From Nitzschia sp. DOCU1 (lineage: Eukaryota; Bacillariophyta; Bacillariophyceae; Bacillariales; Bacillariaceae), in assembly GCA_951394045.1 (NCBI GenBank), contig OX595990.1, forward strand, positions 2,596,549 to 2,660,548: a stretch of DNA of 64,000 nucleotides, in the 5' to 3' direction. A model generated the notes under the pieces. That model was not told where the DNA came from, did no database searches, and saw only the letters and a list, made by a program, of their open reading frames with translations. How positions within the stretch are numbered: position 1 is the stretch's first letter; each line of letters starts with the position of its first letter. Of the stretch, positions 1 through 10,760 are shown in pieces. A program made the position numbers and the translations under genes.

Positions 1-3000
1 TTCGTCTGGAATATCGCCATATCGCCACATACCAGAACGAGTGCGACGAGCTGTTTCTTGGGCCACATTAAGGTCGGCAGCCAACTTGAGGACTTGGGTC
101 GAATCGAGCATGCGAGCGGCCATGTTTTGTACAGCCGGGCCCTTGGCTACGCGGGCTAAACCAGCGGAGATAATCTTTTCATTCACCGTTTCGCCAGAAT
201 CCGTCACAATGGCTACGGCGACACGGCCATTGTCGTCGGTACCATGTGTGTGGATGGACAAGTCCTTGCCCCAGCATTCCGATTGGAACATGCGGGCAGC
301 GTCCATTCCGTACTCGTCGTTCAAGGGACGGGTGAGCGTCAAGGCCAAGCTGGCTTCCTTCGCAACTGGTGGAATACGATCGGGACCCAAACTCATGTCC
401 AGTGGACGCAAGTGAGTAGCAATGGGCACTGATGCGACGTTGCCGTGGTCGATGAAGAGGACAGTGGCTTTGGCGCCACCTTGCTTTTCAAGAACCTTGG
501 CGCGGTACCAGCTCTTTCCAGTTCCATCATCAAACAACGCAGCCACAACCTTGTTCACCTTGACATCGCAAGGACCTCCAGCCGTACCATTGTTCTTGGT
601 AAATAGTTTCATACTATCATCCATAACCTTGACGGCATCGTCATCCTTGATGTGGTAAAAGAAGTGGTTGCCACTTCGAATTTCGCTGACTCGGATCGTA
701 AACTTTTGATCCTTGAATTTTTCGGTGGCCTTGACGGGCCTGTTCTCGGCAGGCCTTTCCGTTGACCAAATGCCAACCCTATTCTGTTGAGCCGCCGCCT
801 GAGCTTCCACTAAATGCTTGGGAGCTTCACCGTACTCCATCTTTTTCGGGTCCACAGTGGCCAAACCAGCGCCGACCAACTCGACACTGTAATCACGACG
901 CTGTGCTCCTTGACCAATGTACATGTTTCCAGTAATGACACCTCCCATTGTCACACCAGTGCAATCGATTTCGACGGCGCGTTGGTGCACATTGATTCTG
1001 GCGTAGCGTTTGGAAGCATCGCCAAAGGGCTCAGCGGCCTTGCCTTGCTTGCTGCCTGGTGGCGGCGAGGGTTGGGGACATCGCAAGTAGGTAGGCGCAA
1101 ACATGATATAGCAATTTTCGGAAGGCACCAACATCTTGAAACGTGCTCCATTGAAGCAGTAATCAACAATGGCCTTCAGCTTGCCCGCACGCATGAGCGA
1201 GCCTGAGTAGGCCTTGGCCTTCTTCGGATCTGTGAGATCGTTGATGGCTGCTCGTTTGTACGGCGCATCAGAGTGGATACCTTTCTTGGCGGCCTTTGCC
1301 ACTGCTTCAGCCGCCCGTAGTTCATCGTAGCGCGAAGAGGTGATATCACCGTCCTTGTGGAATTGCGTGGTTGCAAGACCTTCCGAAACGAGAACTTCTC
1401 CGATGTCAGGCTTGTTCTTTACGGAAAGAGTACCGAACTGACGCTTCTCCGGAGTGTCTCCGAGTGGAATTTCTCGTTCATAATCAACGTCCACTGTGCA
1501 GGCTTTACCCACCGTCAGCACGCGCAATCGCTCTTTGCATTCGTATGAATATGGTTCATCTGCTCGTCCAGCACGTTCATTGCCCACACGAGGTGCTCGA
1601 ATCGAAGCGAGGGAAATCTTGATGAGTTTGTCTTCGGAATCATAATCATGGCCGTCCGGCAACACGGCAACCGTGTCCCCCGTCAGTACCTCCACGACGG
1701 TACCCGAGATTTGTGACGCCCCAGCCAATTGGGGAGGAGCATAGGAATGCCACACGCCGGTCTTTGTTCGTTTTGCATTTGTCTCTGCAATACGCAAGGC
1801 AGGGGCATCCGCTGGACTCATCAACCGAACGGACCAGTCGGAAATTTTTGCCAACCCAGCCTTGAGCAATTCGACTGCAATGTTGCCTTTGGGGTGATGG
1901 ATCGTTGCGACACCGCAAACTCCAGACTTGTCGGTACCATGCAACGTAATTTCCAGCTCTCTCTACAGAGACGGAGAGAGTCGCTTATGAGCCATGCACA
2001 TGATCATAAATCATTTTGTATCGACAGAAGAAACGTACCTGAAGGAGTCTCAATTCAACGAATTGTCTCGCTTCCTCTGCAAATGGTTCCGATGGTACAG
2101 GAGGGTCTGCCCGAGGATTTCCAACTCGCGGACTACTGACACCTGCCAGAAGGAGCGTAAAACTGGCAAACTGCAAATCTCCCATGACAGGGTCCGTGAC
2201 TTGGGCTCGAAACCGACTGCCATCGAAAATGTACTCAATTACGCACTTGATCTTTCCCTTGGAGCCAAGTTTGGCACTATTTTGAACCAAGCTCAACATT
2301 TCAAAGTCTTCACCAGCATTTTTATTCTTTCTCACCAGCGGGAGTTCGGCGTGGATTCCTTTACGTGCTAGTTTGGCTTCTTCATAGGCTTTCAAAAGAT
2401 TCTTTTTGTAGTCGTCTTCTTCAACCTCCACTTCTTCTGTAGTAGTAGTCGTAGGAGTTGTCTGCAGGGCTGCCTTGGGGGTAGCATGCCCATTTCTCAC
2501 GGCTTCGACGGCAATGTTGATTGGCTCTGCCGTGGGAGTTTCGGGAGGCGTAGAGGTCAACAAACCATAGACGCGATCCCCCGCCGAGGTACCTTGTTTA
2601 CGAGTCTCAAAGTTGACCATTTTTCCCACCACCAACTGACGCAGCCACTCTCTAGCAGGGAACGCACCGGGTTCATCCGTGTTGGCATTCGCCTTGGAAG
2701 CCATTCTATAATGTGGTATACAAAGAGTATAATAATGGCATGACAACGAGTGCAATGACAAGCAATGAAAAAAATAAAGTACGATAGAGGGAGATACAAA
2801 AATGTGAGACGTCGTCATCCATAAAGCCCAAAACTCGTAATTTTAGACTAGGAAATATGCCACTGGAATACGCAAATTCCACGCACCTTGGCGCGCTGAC
2901 ATTTTCCAGCGTAAAAACGACTTCAGGAGCTCGACCATTGACAGGCTTGCCCAAAAGAATGACAGTATCGCCACTCAAAACTTGTTTGACACGAGCAGCA

Positions 3001-3044
3001 CCTCGAGACGGGAGGATTGTAGGACGTGGAGCAACAGCAGCCAT
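1..3044 (-). CDS. SND1: Tudor-staphylococcal nuclease (SND1/p100), 3' end cut by window edge
   Basis: Multifunctional RNA-binding nuclease-like protein with repeated staphylococcal-nuclease (SN) folds and a Tudor domain, known in RNA silencing, splicing and stress granules. I read three exons: 3044-2887, 2705-2039 and 1962-1. The first intron starts GTGCGT after 2887 and the second GTACGT after 2039 (76 nt); both keep frame. Exon 1 opens with MAAVAPRP and the SN start VKQVLSGDTVILLGKP. Exon 2 has the SN motif EPGAFPAREWLRQ and ends VELRLLQ, which joins RELEITLHG as in animal SND1. Exon 3 carries further SN repeats (SGTVVEVLTGDTVAVLPDG), the Tudor segment (KVVAALFDDGTGKSWYRAKV) and the C-terminal signature SGMWRYGDIPDE. 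Only a few codons plus the stop should lie beyond base 1. An in-frame upstream start at 3176 is possible but adds a non-conserved hydrophobic leader. A copia retroelement begins 182 bp upstream of the start codon. Confidence 0.93.
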
Positions 3045-3220
3045 TTTTGTTTTTGTTTTCTTGACGATAAAAGCAAAAAGTATCCGATGATGATTGTGTG
3101 AGATGCTAATGAGAAGGCATTGTGCGGTTGCGAGAAAGCGAAAGATCAAGAACGCCAAAGATCTTGTGGGCGTCACGCTGGAGCGCCGGCTCGCTTGCGC
3201 GCCACAACGGCCGGTGCGTG

Positions 3221-3225
3221 CCTGC
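3221..3225. repeat. Target-site duplication (left copy)
   Basis: CCTGC directly precedes the 5' LTR. The same five bases directly follow the 3' LTR at 10461-10465. This fixes the insertion boundaries to the base. Confidence 0.93.
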
Positions 3226-3628
3226 AGTCAAGAGTCACACGAGTCGAACCGCTCGTACCAGTCGAAGAACTATCCACTCACGACTGTTACTACCTTCGAC
3301 CGTTGTCTCTCCATTTCCAATGTAATGCTCCTCTATGTGCTAGGTGACCTATCGAATGTTCTGGACAGTTGGGACACGCTGATGGGGATTATGCAAGAGT
3401 AAAGCTGTTGAACTACAATGTTTGGAAAGACGAATCTAAGGCGTTGAGAAAGATCGTCTCTCTACATTATTATAGCTAATAACTCATAGTTTGTTTTTGT
3501 CAAGGAAAGCACTCTGTCTACAGTTTTATCACTACTTGAATACGTTGCCTGCGCTCTACTAGTTGGATCGCTATTAGAGCTAAAACAGGCCTCGAAGTAA
3601 CGGACACTGCGTTCCGAACACTTTGACT
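3226..3628 (+). repeat. 5' LTR (403 bp)
   Basis: Starts AGTCAA and ends TTGACT, a perfect 6-bp terminal inverted repeat instead of the usual TG...CA. It is identical to the 3' LTR over its full length by direct comparison. It should contain the element promoter and polyadenylation signals, but I cannot place them individually. Confidence 0.95.
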
Positions 3629-3641
3629 GGTTGCTGAGCCC
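3628..3641 (+). promoter_or_regulatory. Probable tRNA primer-binding site
   Basis: The last LTR base plus the following bases read TGGTTGCTGAGCCC, which begins TGG as expected for complementarity to a tRNA CCA end. It resembles initiator-Met primer sites of plant copia elements only loosely, so I do not name the tRNA. Confidence 0.6.
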
Positions 3642-3862
3642 AAGTAACCTCTAACCCAGAACACGCTTCCCGGGGGACGCCCCACAGCCCAGAAGCCACC
3701 ACTGCAGTCGTTGACCCCGTCAACCCCGATCGATCGCCAGGCCTTGTCCAAGTCGCTGGCAACATTTCCGGATACGAGACTCCCGCTCGTAGCACTACTG
3801 GACCAGACGAAAGCTCCCCAGACTTCTCGCTAGTCAGTAACCTCTCGTACGTCATCGAAGCT

Positions 3863-6800
3863 ATGACCGACGAAGAAGAACAAGGAACCACCACTCCTCC
3901 CGTCGAGGAGTATTCCCCAGCGCGATCTGTCCCTCCGACTCCCGCCGAAGAGATCGCTAACGCCATCACCGATGCGCTGAAAGCCGCCAAGCTCCACAAG
4001 TCCTCCGGACCTGTACTCAAGCCACTTATGGGTGGCGTAAAGAAGGTCGCCGGCCACGATAACAAGTGGGTCGGAGGCAAACCCAAGCGCGATTGGTCCG
4101 GCCTCGACAAGAACGCCGCGACTGACCCCTTGTCTCCCCAGCAGTACCGTCCTGAGCACCTGGACACTGCTACAAAGAGTCATGCTCGCCGTACACAAGG
4201 ACTGAGTGAGAAGTTCAAGCGAACTGGCGACCTGACAACGTTCCAGCACGATGTCTACACTCACCTTAAGGACACTGGGATGGATTCGATCTCCTATGTC
4301 CCTGACCCAGTTGACGATACCCGCATGAGCAACTGTGTCACTGAGTCCTCCCGCTTCGACCTCGAGAGTGTCCGAACCGAGATCATGTTCCAACTCTGCA
4401 AGTACGACGAAGACGACTTCAACAACGACAACGCCGCCACCCAGTTCCTCATGAAGAGCCTTGACCCAATGCTGGCCAAGGACCTCCGCGACGTCTGCGA
4501 AGAAGGCAACCCCTTCCCTATCGTATGGATGCAGCTGATCAAGCTCATCCGTAGCATCTCCATCGAGCGCTACGAAATGAAGAAGACTTACATCAAGAAC
4601 CGCAAGGCCACGATGTACGCTGGCCAGAACCTAGAGGAAATGGCCCGAGACTACCGCGAAGCCGCCAAGGAACTCGACATCGCCGGCCAGTACTCCCACA
4701 GCCTAACTCTCCGCATGATGGACGGCTTCCTTGCCGCTGGAGGCCAAGGAAATGAAGACTTCCGATTCGAGCTGCGAATGAAGAAAGCTGAGCTTGAAAA
4801 AGCCCTGATGAAGGTCGCCTTCATGAGTCCAAGCGAAGCCACTGCATACATGGCCAAGAACGCTTTGACTTACCGTGATATCTGCCGCATCGCGACAGAT
4901 GCCTACAGGAATCAACTGGACAATGGTCGCTGGCCACCTGCCCGCCATGCATCGGACTCCAAGGCCGCCCCCGCCGCCTTCGGAGGCATGGCCTGCAGCG
5001 ATAACCCGGTCACCGCCGCCCAAGTCTATGCCCTGTTCCAACAGTACTCGAATGGAGGGGACAATAGCAAGAAGGAAGGAACTTGCCACAACTGTGGTAA
5101 GGCCGGGCACTGGTCACGCGAATGCCCCGAGCCCAAGAAGCCGAGGGCAGGAGGCCCGCCACGCCGCGGAAAGTTTGACAAGAAACCGCGCCAAGGCAAC
5201 AACAGCAAGCAAGAAGAAGGTTGGAGGAAGAAAGCACCTGGCGCCGGAGAACCCGCCACAAAGGACATGCAAGGACGCAAGTGGCACTGGTGTGCCAAGT
5301 GCACTCGCTGGTCCACCACTCATGGCACCGACGGCCACACTGGTGGCAAGAAAGCCGTCGCCAACCTCCTCATCGCCGAAGATCCCGCCGCTTGGACCTG
5401 CACCCCGGACTTCAGCGAAGTCCTCTCGTCGCTGATCGCACCACCAACCATCCCCTGGTACCTCCATCCCTACGTGCAGATTGTTGAGTACATCCTCATC
5501 GGGTTGATTGGTGGTTTCTGGATGGCATTGGTCCCACGCCACGCCTGGATCCTCATCCCCCAGTTTCTCTGCGCCGCAATCGCCCCCTTCTGGAATGACT
5601 GGTCGCTGCTCCCAGCCCCTTTCCTTTGGCTTCTCGCCTTCCGTGGAATCCGCACCCTCTCCAAACGCCACCGCCTCCGTCACTTCGGCTTCCGAGCCGA
5701 TCTGCCCAAGCCGCCCCCTCGTCCCAAACAACGTGGCGGCAACTCCTTTGGCATCAAGAAGAAGGTTCTTGAGCGCCGCCCCTTCGCCCATCGCCACCGC
5801 CATGAAATCCACGAGGTCATCAAACGCCTCGAGCGTTTCGCATCCGACCTTGACTTCTACAGTCATCGTGGCCACCAGGGCAAAGAGGGAGGAAAGAAGC
5901 AGACCAAGAAATTAAATGCGCGTCGATACAACAACACACCGTTGAAGTTTTCCCCTGATGGCCCCGAATTGACCGTTGGGCAGGCACGCTTGCTCCGTTC
6001 ACCAATCGCATTGTCCTTCCTCAACAGTGACGTCCTGCCGGAGTATCTTTCTTCCGCCGCCCAGGCCCTGCGCGCGGCGCTTACGTCACCGACAGAGACC
6101 TATTCCCTGCTAACTAAGGAAGAGCGCTACCCAGTGATCTTCGACTCTGGTGCAAGCCTCTCGATGTCCTTCTGTCGCAACGACTTCGTTGGCCCCTTGG
6201 AGCCTCCTACCGATGCTAAGACCGTCCAAGGCATTGGTCAGACCAAAGGCCTCGAGATCGTAGGAGTTGGCCATGTGGCCTGGACCTTCGTCGACACTAC
6301 AGGCATGCTGCGCACGCTGAAAATCCCGGCCTACTATGTGCCGGAAGCCAAAGTCCGTCTTTTGAGCACCACCAGCCTACTCCAAGCCTATCCAGACGAA
6401 ACGATTCACATGGAGGGAAGTCGCATGATCCTCAGCGGCAACCCGAACGACCACCTCCAGACCCGCCGCTCTATCGAGATTTTAACGAACTCTCGGACAA
6501 ACCTCCACATTGGCTTCGCATATGCCCCCGACGCCGGCCGAGCCGTCCAGCAAGCATTCCAGGCCGTCGTCACCACAGTTTCATCGAGCAACCACAACTT
6601 GAGTCCAGCTGACAAAGAGCTGCTACGATGGCACTACCACCTCGGCCACTTGGGATTCAGAAGGATTCGCTTTCTGATGCAGTCCGGAGTTCTTGCCCAC
6701 AGCGAAGGCACACGCCGTCTTCAGTCAATGGCGTGCAAAGCTGACCGGAAATTGCTGTGTGCCGCGTGCCAATACGGCAAACAAAGGCGTCGATCGGCAC

Positions 6801-9800
6801 CAGGAAGACGCACATCTGTTGTCAGGGACCGCGTCGGCGCTCTACGACAAGACAATCTGTTCCCTGGACAACGTATTTCAGTCGATCACTTTGTCTGTTC
6901 TACTCGTGGGCGACTACAAAACACGCGTGGAAAAGAAGACGCTAAGTTACAGTACTGCGGTGGAGCAATCTTTGTTGATCATGCTACAGGATATATCCAT
7001 GTGTCTAACCAAGTCTATCTTAACACCCATGAAACTATCAAGGCTAAAGACGAATTTGAGAAGCACATCCGCGATTTCGGCGTCGTGGCGACGGAGTACC
7101 TGAGCGACAACGGATCCGCCTTCACTTCCGCCGCTTACCGAGACCACTTGGAACAATTCGCCCAGATCACACGCTACGCCGGAGTTGGAGCCCACCACCA
7201 CAATGGGATCGCTGAAAGGTCTATCCAGACCGTAATGTCCGTCGCCAGAACCATGATGCTGCATGCCGCCATCCACTGGCCCGACGTCGCCGATCCTGCA
7301 CTATGGCCGCTCGCCGTCCAACACGCCGTCTATCTTCACAACCACATGCCGAACGAATCCAACGGTCTCAGTCCGCACGATCTCTTCTCCAAGTCCCGCT
7401 GGTCGCAAACGCAGTTCCAGAACTGCCATGTCTGGGGCTGCCCCGTCTATGTACTCGACAAGTCGATCGCCGATGGCAAGAAGTTGCCTAAGTGGACCCC
7501 TCGCTCATCTCGCCACATGTTCATGGGGCTGAGCAAGGATCACTCCTCAACTGCCGCCCTTGTCCTCAACCTTGCCACAGGAGCCATTACACCACAGTTC
7601 CACGTCGTCTTCGATGATTGGTTTTCGACGGTATCGTCGAGCGAAGCAGAAGTCGAAACCCTCATCCGATCGCCGGAATGGAACAACCTGTTTGGCGACA
7701 GCACCGTCCACTTCTCCCCAGATGACGACGAAGAAACCGACGAAGACGTGCTGATTGTTGACGACCCACACCACAACCGAGCAGAAGAAGTCGCAGCAGC
7801 AACCGAGCGCCAATCACCATCTCGCCCCCTGGAAGTTGAAATTGCCCCCACTCGATCGCCCGAAACCGAGGTAGCCTCTCCACCTCCTGCCACCGAGCCT
7901 GAAGACGATGATGATGGCCCCGCTATCGCCGTTTTCGACTCGCCGACGCCCCAGCAGATTACACCGCCGCCGCAGAGGGAGCTACCGACTCCGAAGCACG
8001 TCTCCTTCACTCCACTAAAATCGCCCTCACCCGTCCTTCAGAGGGAGCCATCACCGCTTCAGAAGGAGCCAACGCCGGCATTGCCACAACCTGCTGCTCC
8101 AATTGATCGCCCAACGCCGCATCAGAGGGAGATGAAGTCGGATGCCCCGCTAGCCGCAACTCGCCGATCATCCCGAACTATCAAACCACCAACCCGATAT
8201 GGATACATCGCCGATGTTGGCGACGACTTCTTCAGCGATGACTCCATCTTCATCAACGATGGGTCCACCACCTATGCACTCAAGGCTCGAGCGACGAAGG
8301 ATCCGGACACACTTTCGTTCGACGAGGCAATGGCATCAAAGGAACGCCACCTCTGGCAGGCCGCTGCACAAAAAGAGATCGACCAACTTGCCAGCCACGG
8401 CACATGGCTTGAAGTACCCCGCTCAGACGCCAAGACGAAAATCCTTCCCGGCACCTGGGTTTTCAAGAAGAAAAGGAATCCCAGCGGCGAAGTAACAAAG
8501 TACAAGGCAAGGTACTGCGTGAGAGGCGATCTGGAAGAAAATGACAAAGAAACTTTTGCTCCCGTCGTCGCATGGAGTTCGGTCCGCCTCTTCCTCGTAC
8601 TTACCTTGATCCTTGATTGGCACACCATCTCCATCGACTTCTCCAATGCCTTTGTCCAAGCCGACATCGACGAGCCAACCTGGATCCACCTGCCCCGCGG
8701 TTTCAAGTCGTCGAAAGGAAACGACACCTGCCTCAGCCTCCAAAAGAGCCTCTACGGAATCTCAGTTGCCCCACGCCTGTTCTGGCTCCACATTCTGAAA
8801 GCTCTGCTCGCCCTCGGGTTCACTCAGAGCCAGTTCGATCCATGCCTCTTCTTCAAGCGCGGCATTGTCCTTGTCCTCTACGTTGACGATGCAGGTATCG
8901 GAGCAAAGGACATTGGCGACATTGACCGGCTGATTGACGATTTGAAAAAGATGGGTTTCGAGTTGACCCGCGAAGGAAGTTTCAGCGAATTTCTCGGGAT
9001 CGATTTCACCAAGCGCAGCGACGGTTCCATCCACCTGACCCAGTCCGGACTCATCGATAAAATCATTGCTGCCTCCGGCCTCCAAGACTGCAAACCCAAC
9101 TTGATGCCGGCCCTCCAAGACGCCCTTGGAAGCGATCCTGATGGTCTCCCAATGGCCGAACTCTGGACTTATTCGTCGATCGTTGGCATGCTCCTCTATC
9201 TCTCGACTAACACACGCCCCGACATTGCATTTGCAGTCAGCCAAGTTTGTCGTTTCAGCTCCGCTCCGAAACAAAGCCACGCAACCGCCGTCAAGTCCAT
9301 CGTCCGATACCTGAAGCGCACCCGAGACAAAGGAACCATCATGAAGCCCGACGGAAAACTCGAGCTTGACCTCTATGTTGACGCTGACTTTGCCGGCCTC
9401 TTCCGCCGCGAACCCGACTCTGCCCCAGAATCCGTCAAGTCCCGCACTGGTTACGTCATCTTGCTGAGTGGGTGCCCCGTCCTCTGGAAATCCCAGCTCC
9501 AATCTTCGATCTCCTGCTCCACCCTCGAGGCCGAATACACTGCCTTGAGCTACGCCCTCCGAACTCTGCTCCCGCTCCGCCGAGCCCTCGATGAAGTTGT
9601 TGCCGCATTGCTGGTCCCTGGGCCCCTCTCTTACTCCATCCGATCCCGAGTCTTTGAAGACAACCAAGGGGCCCTCTACCTCGCCACCAACCAACGCCTC
9701 ACCAACAGGACCAAGTACTTCCTGGTCAAATGGCACTGGTTCTGGCAACACAGCGAGGAGTTCACCCTGATCAAGGTTGAATCGGTCAACCAGAGAGCCG

Positions 9801-9868
9801 ATTACTTCACCAAGGCGCTCTCTCGTGAGGCCTTTGAACACAACCGCCGCCTTGTCCAAGGATGGTAA
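3863..9868 (+). CDS. Ty1/copia Gag-Pol polyprotein, single 2001-codon frame
   Basis: Encodes capsid and all enzymes for reverse transcription and integration, with no stop or frameshift between gag and pol. Domains: Gag about 1-400; CCHC zinc knuckle at 408-421 (C-X2-C-X4-H-X4-C); a second Cys/His cluster (C477, C480, H487, H492); a strongly hydrophobic stretch about 532-600; aspartic protease DSGA at 761; integrase zinc region about 920-970 (HYHLGHLGF, then CAACQYG); integrase catalytic D1008, D1082, E1118 (35-residue spacing); a Pro-rich acidic linker about 1290-1430; reverse transcriptase with D1592 and YVDD at 1673-1676; RNase H about 1835-1990 (DADFAG, TLEAEY). All catalytic residues I looked for are present. 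The hydrophobic stretch between nucleocapsid and protease is unusual for copia. Confidence 0.96.
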   Translation: MTDEEEQGTTTPPVEEYSPARSVPPTPAEEIANAITDALKAAKLHKSSGPVLKPLMGGVKKVAGHDNKWVGGKPKRDWSGLDKNAATDPLSPQQYRPEHLDTATKSHARRTQGLSEKFKRTGDLTTFQHDVYTHLKDTGMDSISYVPDPVDDTRMSNCVTESSRFDLESVRTEIMFQLCKYDEDDFNNDNAATQFLMKSLDPMLAKDLRDVCEEGNPFPIVWMQLIKLIRSISIERYEMKKTYIKNRKATMYAGQNLEEMARDYREAAKELDIAGQYSHSLTLRMMDGFLAAGGQGNEDFRFELRMKKAELEKALMKVAFMSPSEATAYMAKNALTYRDICRIATDAYRNQLDNGRWPPARHASDSKAAPAAFGGMACSDNPVTAAQVYALFQQYSNGGDNSKKEGTCHNCGKAGHWSRECPEPKKPRAGGPPRRGKFDKKPRQGNNSKQEEGWRKKAPGAGEPATKDMQGRKWHWCAKCTRWSTTHGTDGHTGGKKAVANLLIAEDPAAWTCTPDFSEVLSSLIAPPTIPWYLHPYVQIVEYILIGLIGGFWMALVPRHAWILIPQFLCAAIAPFWNDWSLLPAPFLWLLAFRGIRTLSKRHRLRHFGFRADLPKPPPRPKQRGGNSFGIKKKVLERRPFAHRHRHEIHEVIKRLERFASDLDFYSHRGHQGKEGGKKQTKKLNARRYNNTPLKFSPDGPELTVGQARLLRSPIALSFLNSDVLPEYLSSAAQALRAALTSPTETYSLLTKEERYPVIFDSGASLSMSFCRNDFVGPLEPPTDAKTVQGIGQTKGLEIVGVGHVAWTFVDTTGMLRTLKIPAYYVPEAKVRLLSTTSLLQAYPDETIHMEGSRMILSGNPNDHLQTRRSIEILTNSRTNLHIGFAYAPDAGRAVQQAFQAVVTTVSSSNHNLSPADKELLRWHYHLGHLGFRRIRFLMQSGVLAHSEGTRRLQSMACKADRKLLCAACQYGKQRRRSAPGRRTSVVRDRVGALRQDNLFPGQRISVDHFVCSTRGRLQNTRGKEDAKLQYCGGAIFVDHATGYIHVSNQVYLNTHETIKAKDEFEKHIRDFGVVATEYLSDNGSAFTSAAYRDHLEQFAQITRYAGVGAHHHNGIAERSIQTVMSVARTMMLHAAIHWPDVADPALWPLAVQHAVYLHNHMPNESNGLSPHDLFSKSRWSQTQFQNCHVWGCPVYVLDKSIADGKKLPKWTPRSSRHMFMGLSKDHSSTAALVLNLATGAITPQFHVVFDDWFSTVSSSEAEVETLIRSPEWNNLFGDSTVHFSPDDDEETDEDVLIVDDPHHNRAEEVAAATERQSPSRPLEVEIAPTRSPETEVASPPPATEPEDDDDGPAIAVFDSPTPQQITPPPQRELPTPKHVSFTPLKSPSPVLQREPSPLQKEPTPALPQPAAPIDRPTPHQREMKSDAPLAATRRSSRTIKPPTRYGYIADVGDDFFSDDSIFINDGSTTYALKARATKDPDTLSFDEAMASKERHLWQAAAQKEIDQLASHGTWLEVPRSDAKTKILPGTWVFKKKRNPSGEVTKYKARYCVRGDLEENDKETFAPVVAWSSVRLFLVLTLILDWHTISIDFSNAFVQADIDEPTWIHLPRGFKSSKGNDTCLSLQKSLYGISVAPRLFWLHILKALLALGFTQSQFDPCLFFKRGIVLVLYVDDAGIGAKDIGDIDRLIDDLKKMGFELTREGSFSEFLGIDFTKRSDGSIHLTQSGLIDKIIAASGLQDCKPNLMPALQDALGSDPDGLPMAELWTYSSIVGMLLYLSTNTRPDIAFAVSQVCRFSSAPKQSHATAVKSIVRYLKRTRDKGTIMKPDGKLELDLYVDADFAGLFRREPDSAPESVKSRTGYVILLSGCPVLWKSQLQSSISCSTLEAEYTALSYALRTLLPLRRALDEVVAALLVPGPLSYSIRSRVFEDNQGALYLATNQRLTNRTKYFLVKWHWFWQHSEEFTLIKVESVNQRADYFTKALSREAFEHNRRLVQGW

Positions 9869-10048
9869 TTGTTGTGTTGGTTTGTGCCGCCGTGGCACTT
9901 GTTTGTTCCTCGTTTGCCAAGACGTAGGATGCTTTACCCAAGGCATCTGAACTTGTCTCACGTTGATTTGTAATTTCCATCCTTGTCCCTCTTCCACAAA
10001 CGGCCACTTTGAATTTCGGCATCCTCGGTGATTACGTCACCATCGTAT

Positions 10049-10057
10049 GAGAGGGAG
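10049..10057 (+). promoter_or_regulatory. Polypurine tract
   Basis: An all-purine run (GAGAGGGAG) ends exactly at the 3' LTR start. This is the expected plus-strand primer site for reverse transcription. Confidence 0.75.
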
Positions 10058-10460
10058 AGTCAAGAGTCACACGAGTCGAACCGCTCGTACCAGTCGAAGA
10101 ACTATCCACTCACGACTGTTACTACCTTCGACCGTTGTCTCTCCATTTCCAATGTAATGCTCCTCTATGTGCTAGGTGACCTATCGAATGTTCTGGACAG
10201 TTGGGACACGCTGATGGGGATTATGCAAGAGTAAAGCTGTTGAACTACAATGTTTGGAAAGACGAATCTAAGGCGTTGAGAAAGATCGTCTCTCTACATT
10301 ATTATAGCTAATAACTCATAGTTTGTTTTTGTCAAGGAAAGCACTCTGTCTACAGTTTTATCACTACTTGAATACGTTGCCTGCGCTCTACTAGTTGGAT
10401 CGCTATTAGAGCTAAAACAGGCCTCGAAGTAACGGACACTGCGTTCCGAACACTTTGACT
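10058..10460 (+). repeat. 3' LTR (403 bp)
   Basis: Identical to the LTR at 3226-3628, with AGTCAA...TTGACT ends, followed by the CCTGC duplication at 10461-10465. The next 295 bp up to the HEAT-protein start hold no gene I can support. Confidence 0.95.
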
Positions 10461-10760
10461 CCTGCCACAATATTTCAGAAGTTGACTCCTCAGACTCAAC
10501 TACCAGTCCTCGTTATCATACGTGGAGCGGAGCCTGCTTCCGCCATTCTAAAAAATGCGCGTAGAAAACTCACAGCCGTACGATAGTGGAAGCAAGAGAA
10601 CACGATTGCTCTTTCTCTTCCCGTTTGCAAAGCATTGTTGTTGGATCGTATACTCTAAACACACCGAGGCTTTAGCATCGTTGTTGTCGTTTAACGTATC
10701 GAAACCCCCTTCATTGTCAGTTTAACCTTTATCAAAAAGTAAACTTTCTCATAATCAAAC

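Larger units (their letters stand above)
3226..10460 (+). mobile_element. Complete Ty1/copia LTR retrotransposon (diatom CoDi-like)
   Basis: A 7,235-bp element with two 403-bp LTRs that are identical by eye, one uninterrupted Gag-Pol frame, and a purine tract (GAGAGGGAG) touching the 3' LTR. The host pentamer CCTGC sits directly outside both LTRs (3221-3225 and 10461-10465), a classic 5-bp target duplication. Identical LTRs and an open frame indicate a very recent and possibly still active insertion. Domain order protease, integrase, reverse transcriptase, RNase H places it in Ty1/copia. Assignment to the diatom CoDi group is inferred from protein character, not from a search. It lies between SND1 and a HEAT-protein gene. 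Confidence 0.97.

Noticed and set aside
8762..9997. 411-codon minus-strand frame in the retroelement
   Set aside because: Antisense of the reverse transcriptase and RNase H region; no recognisable domain.
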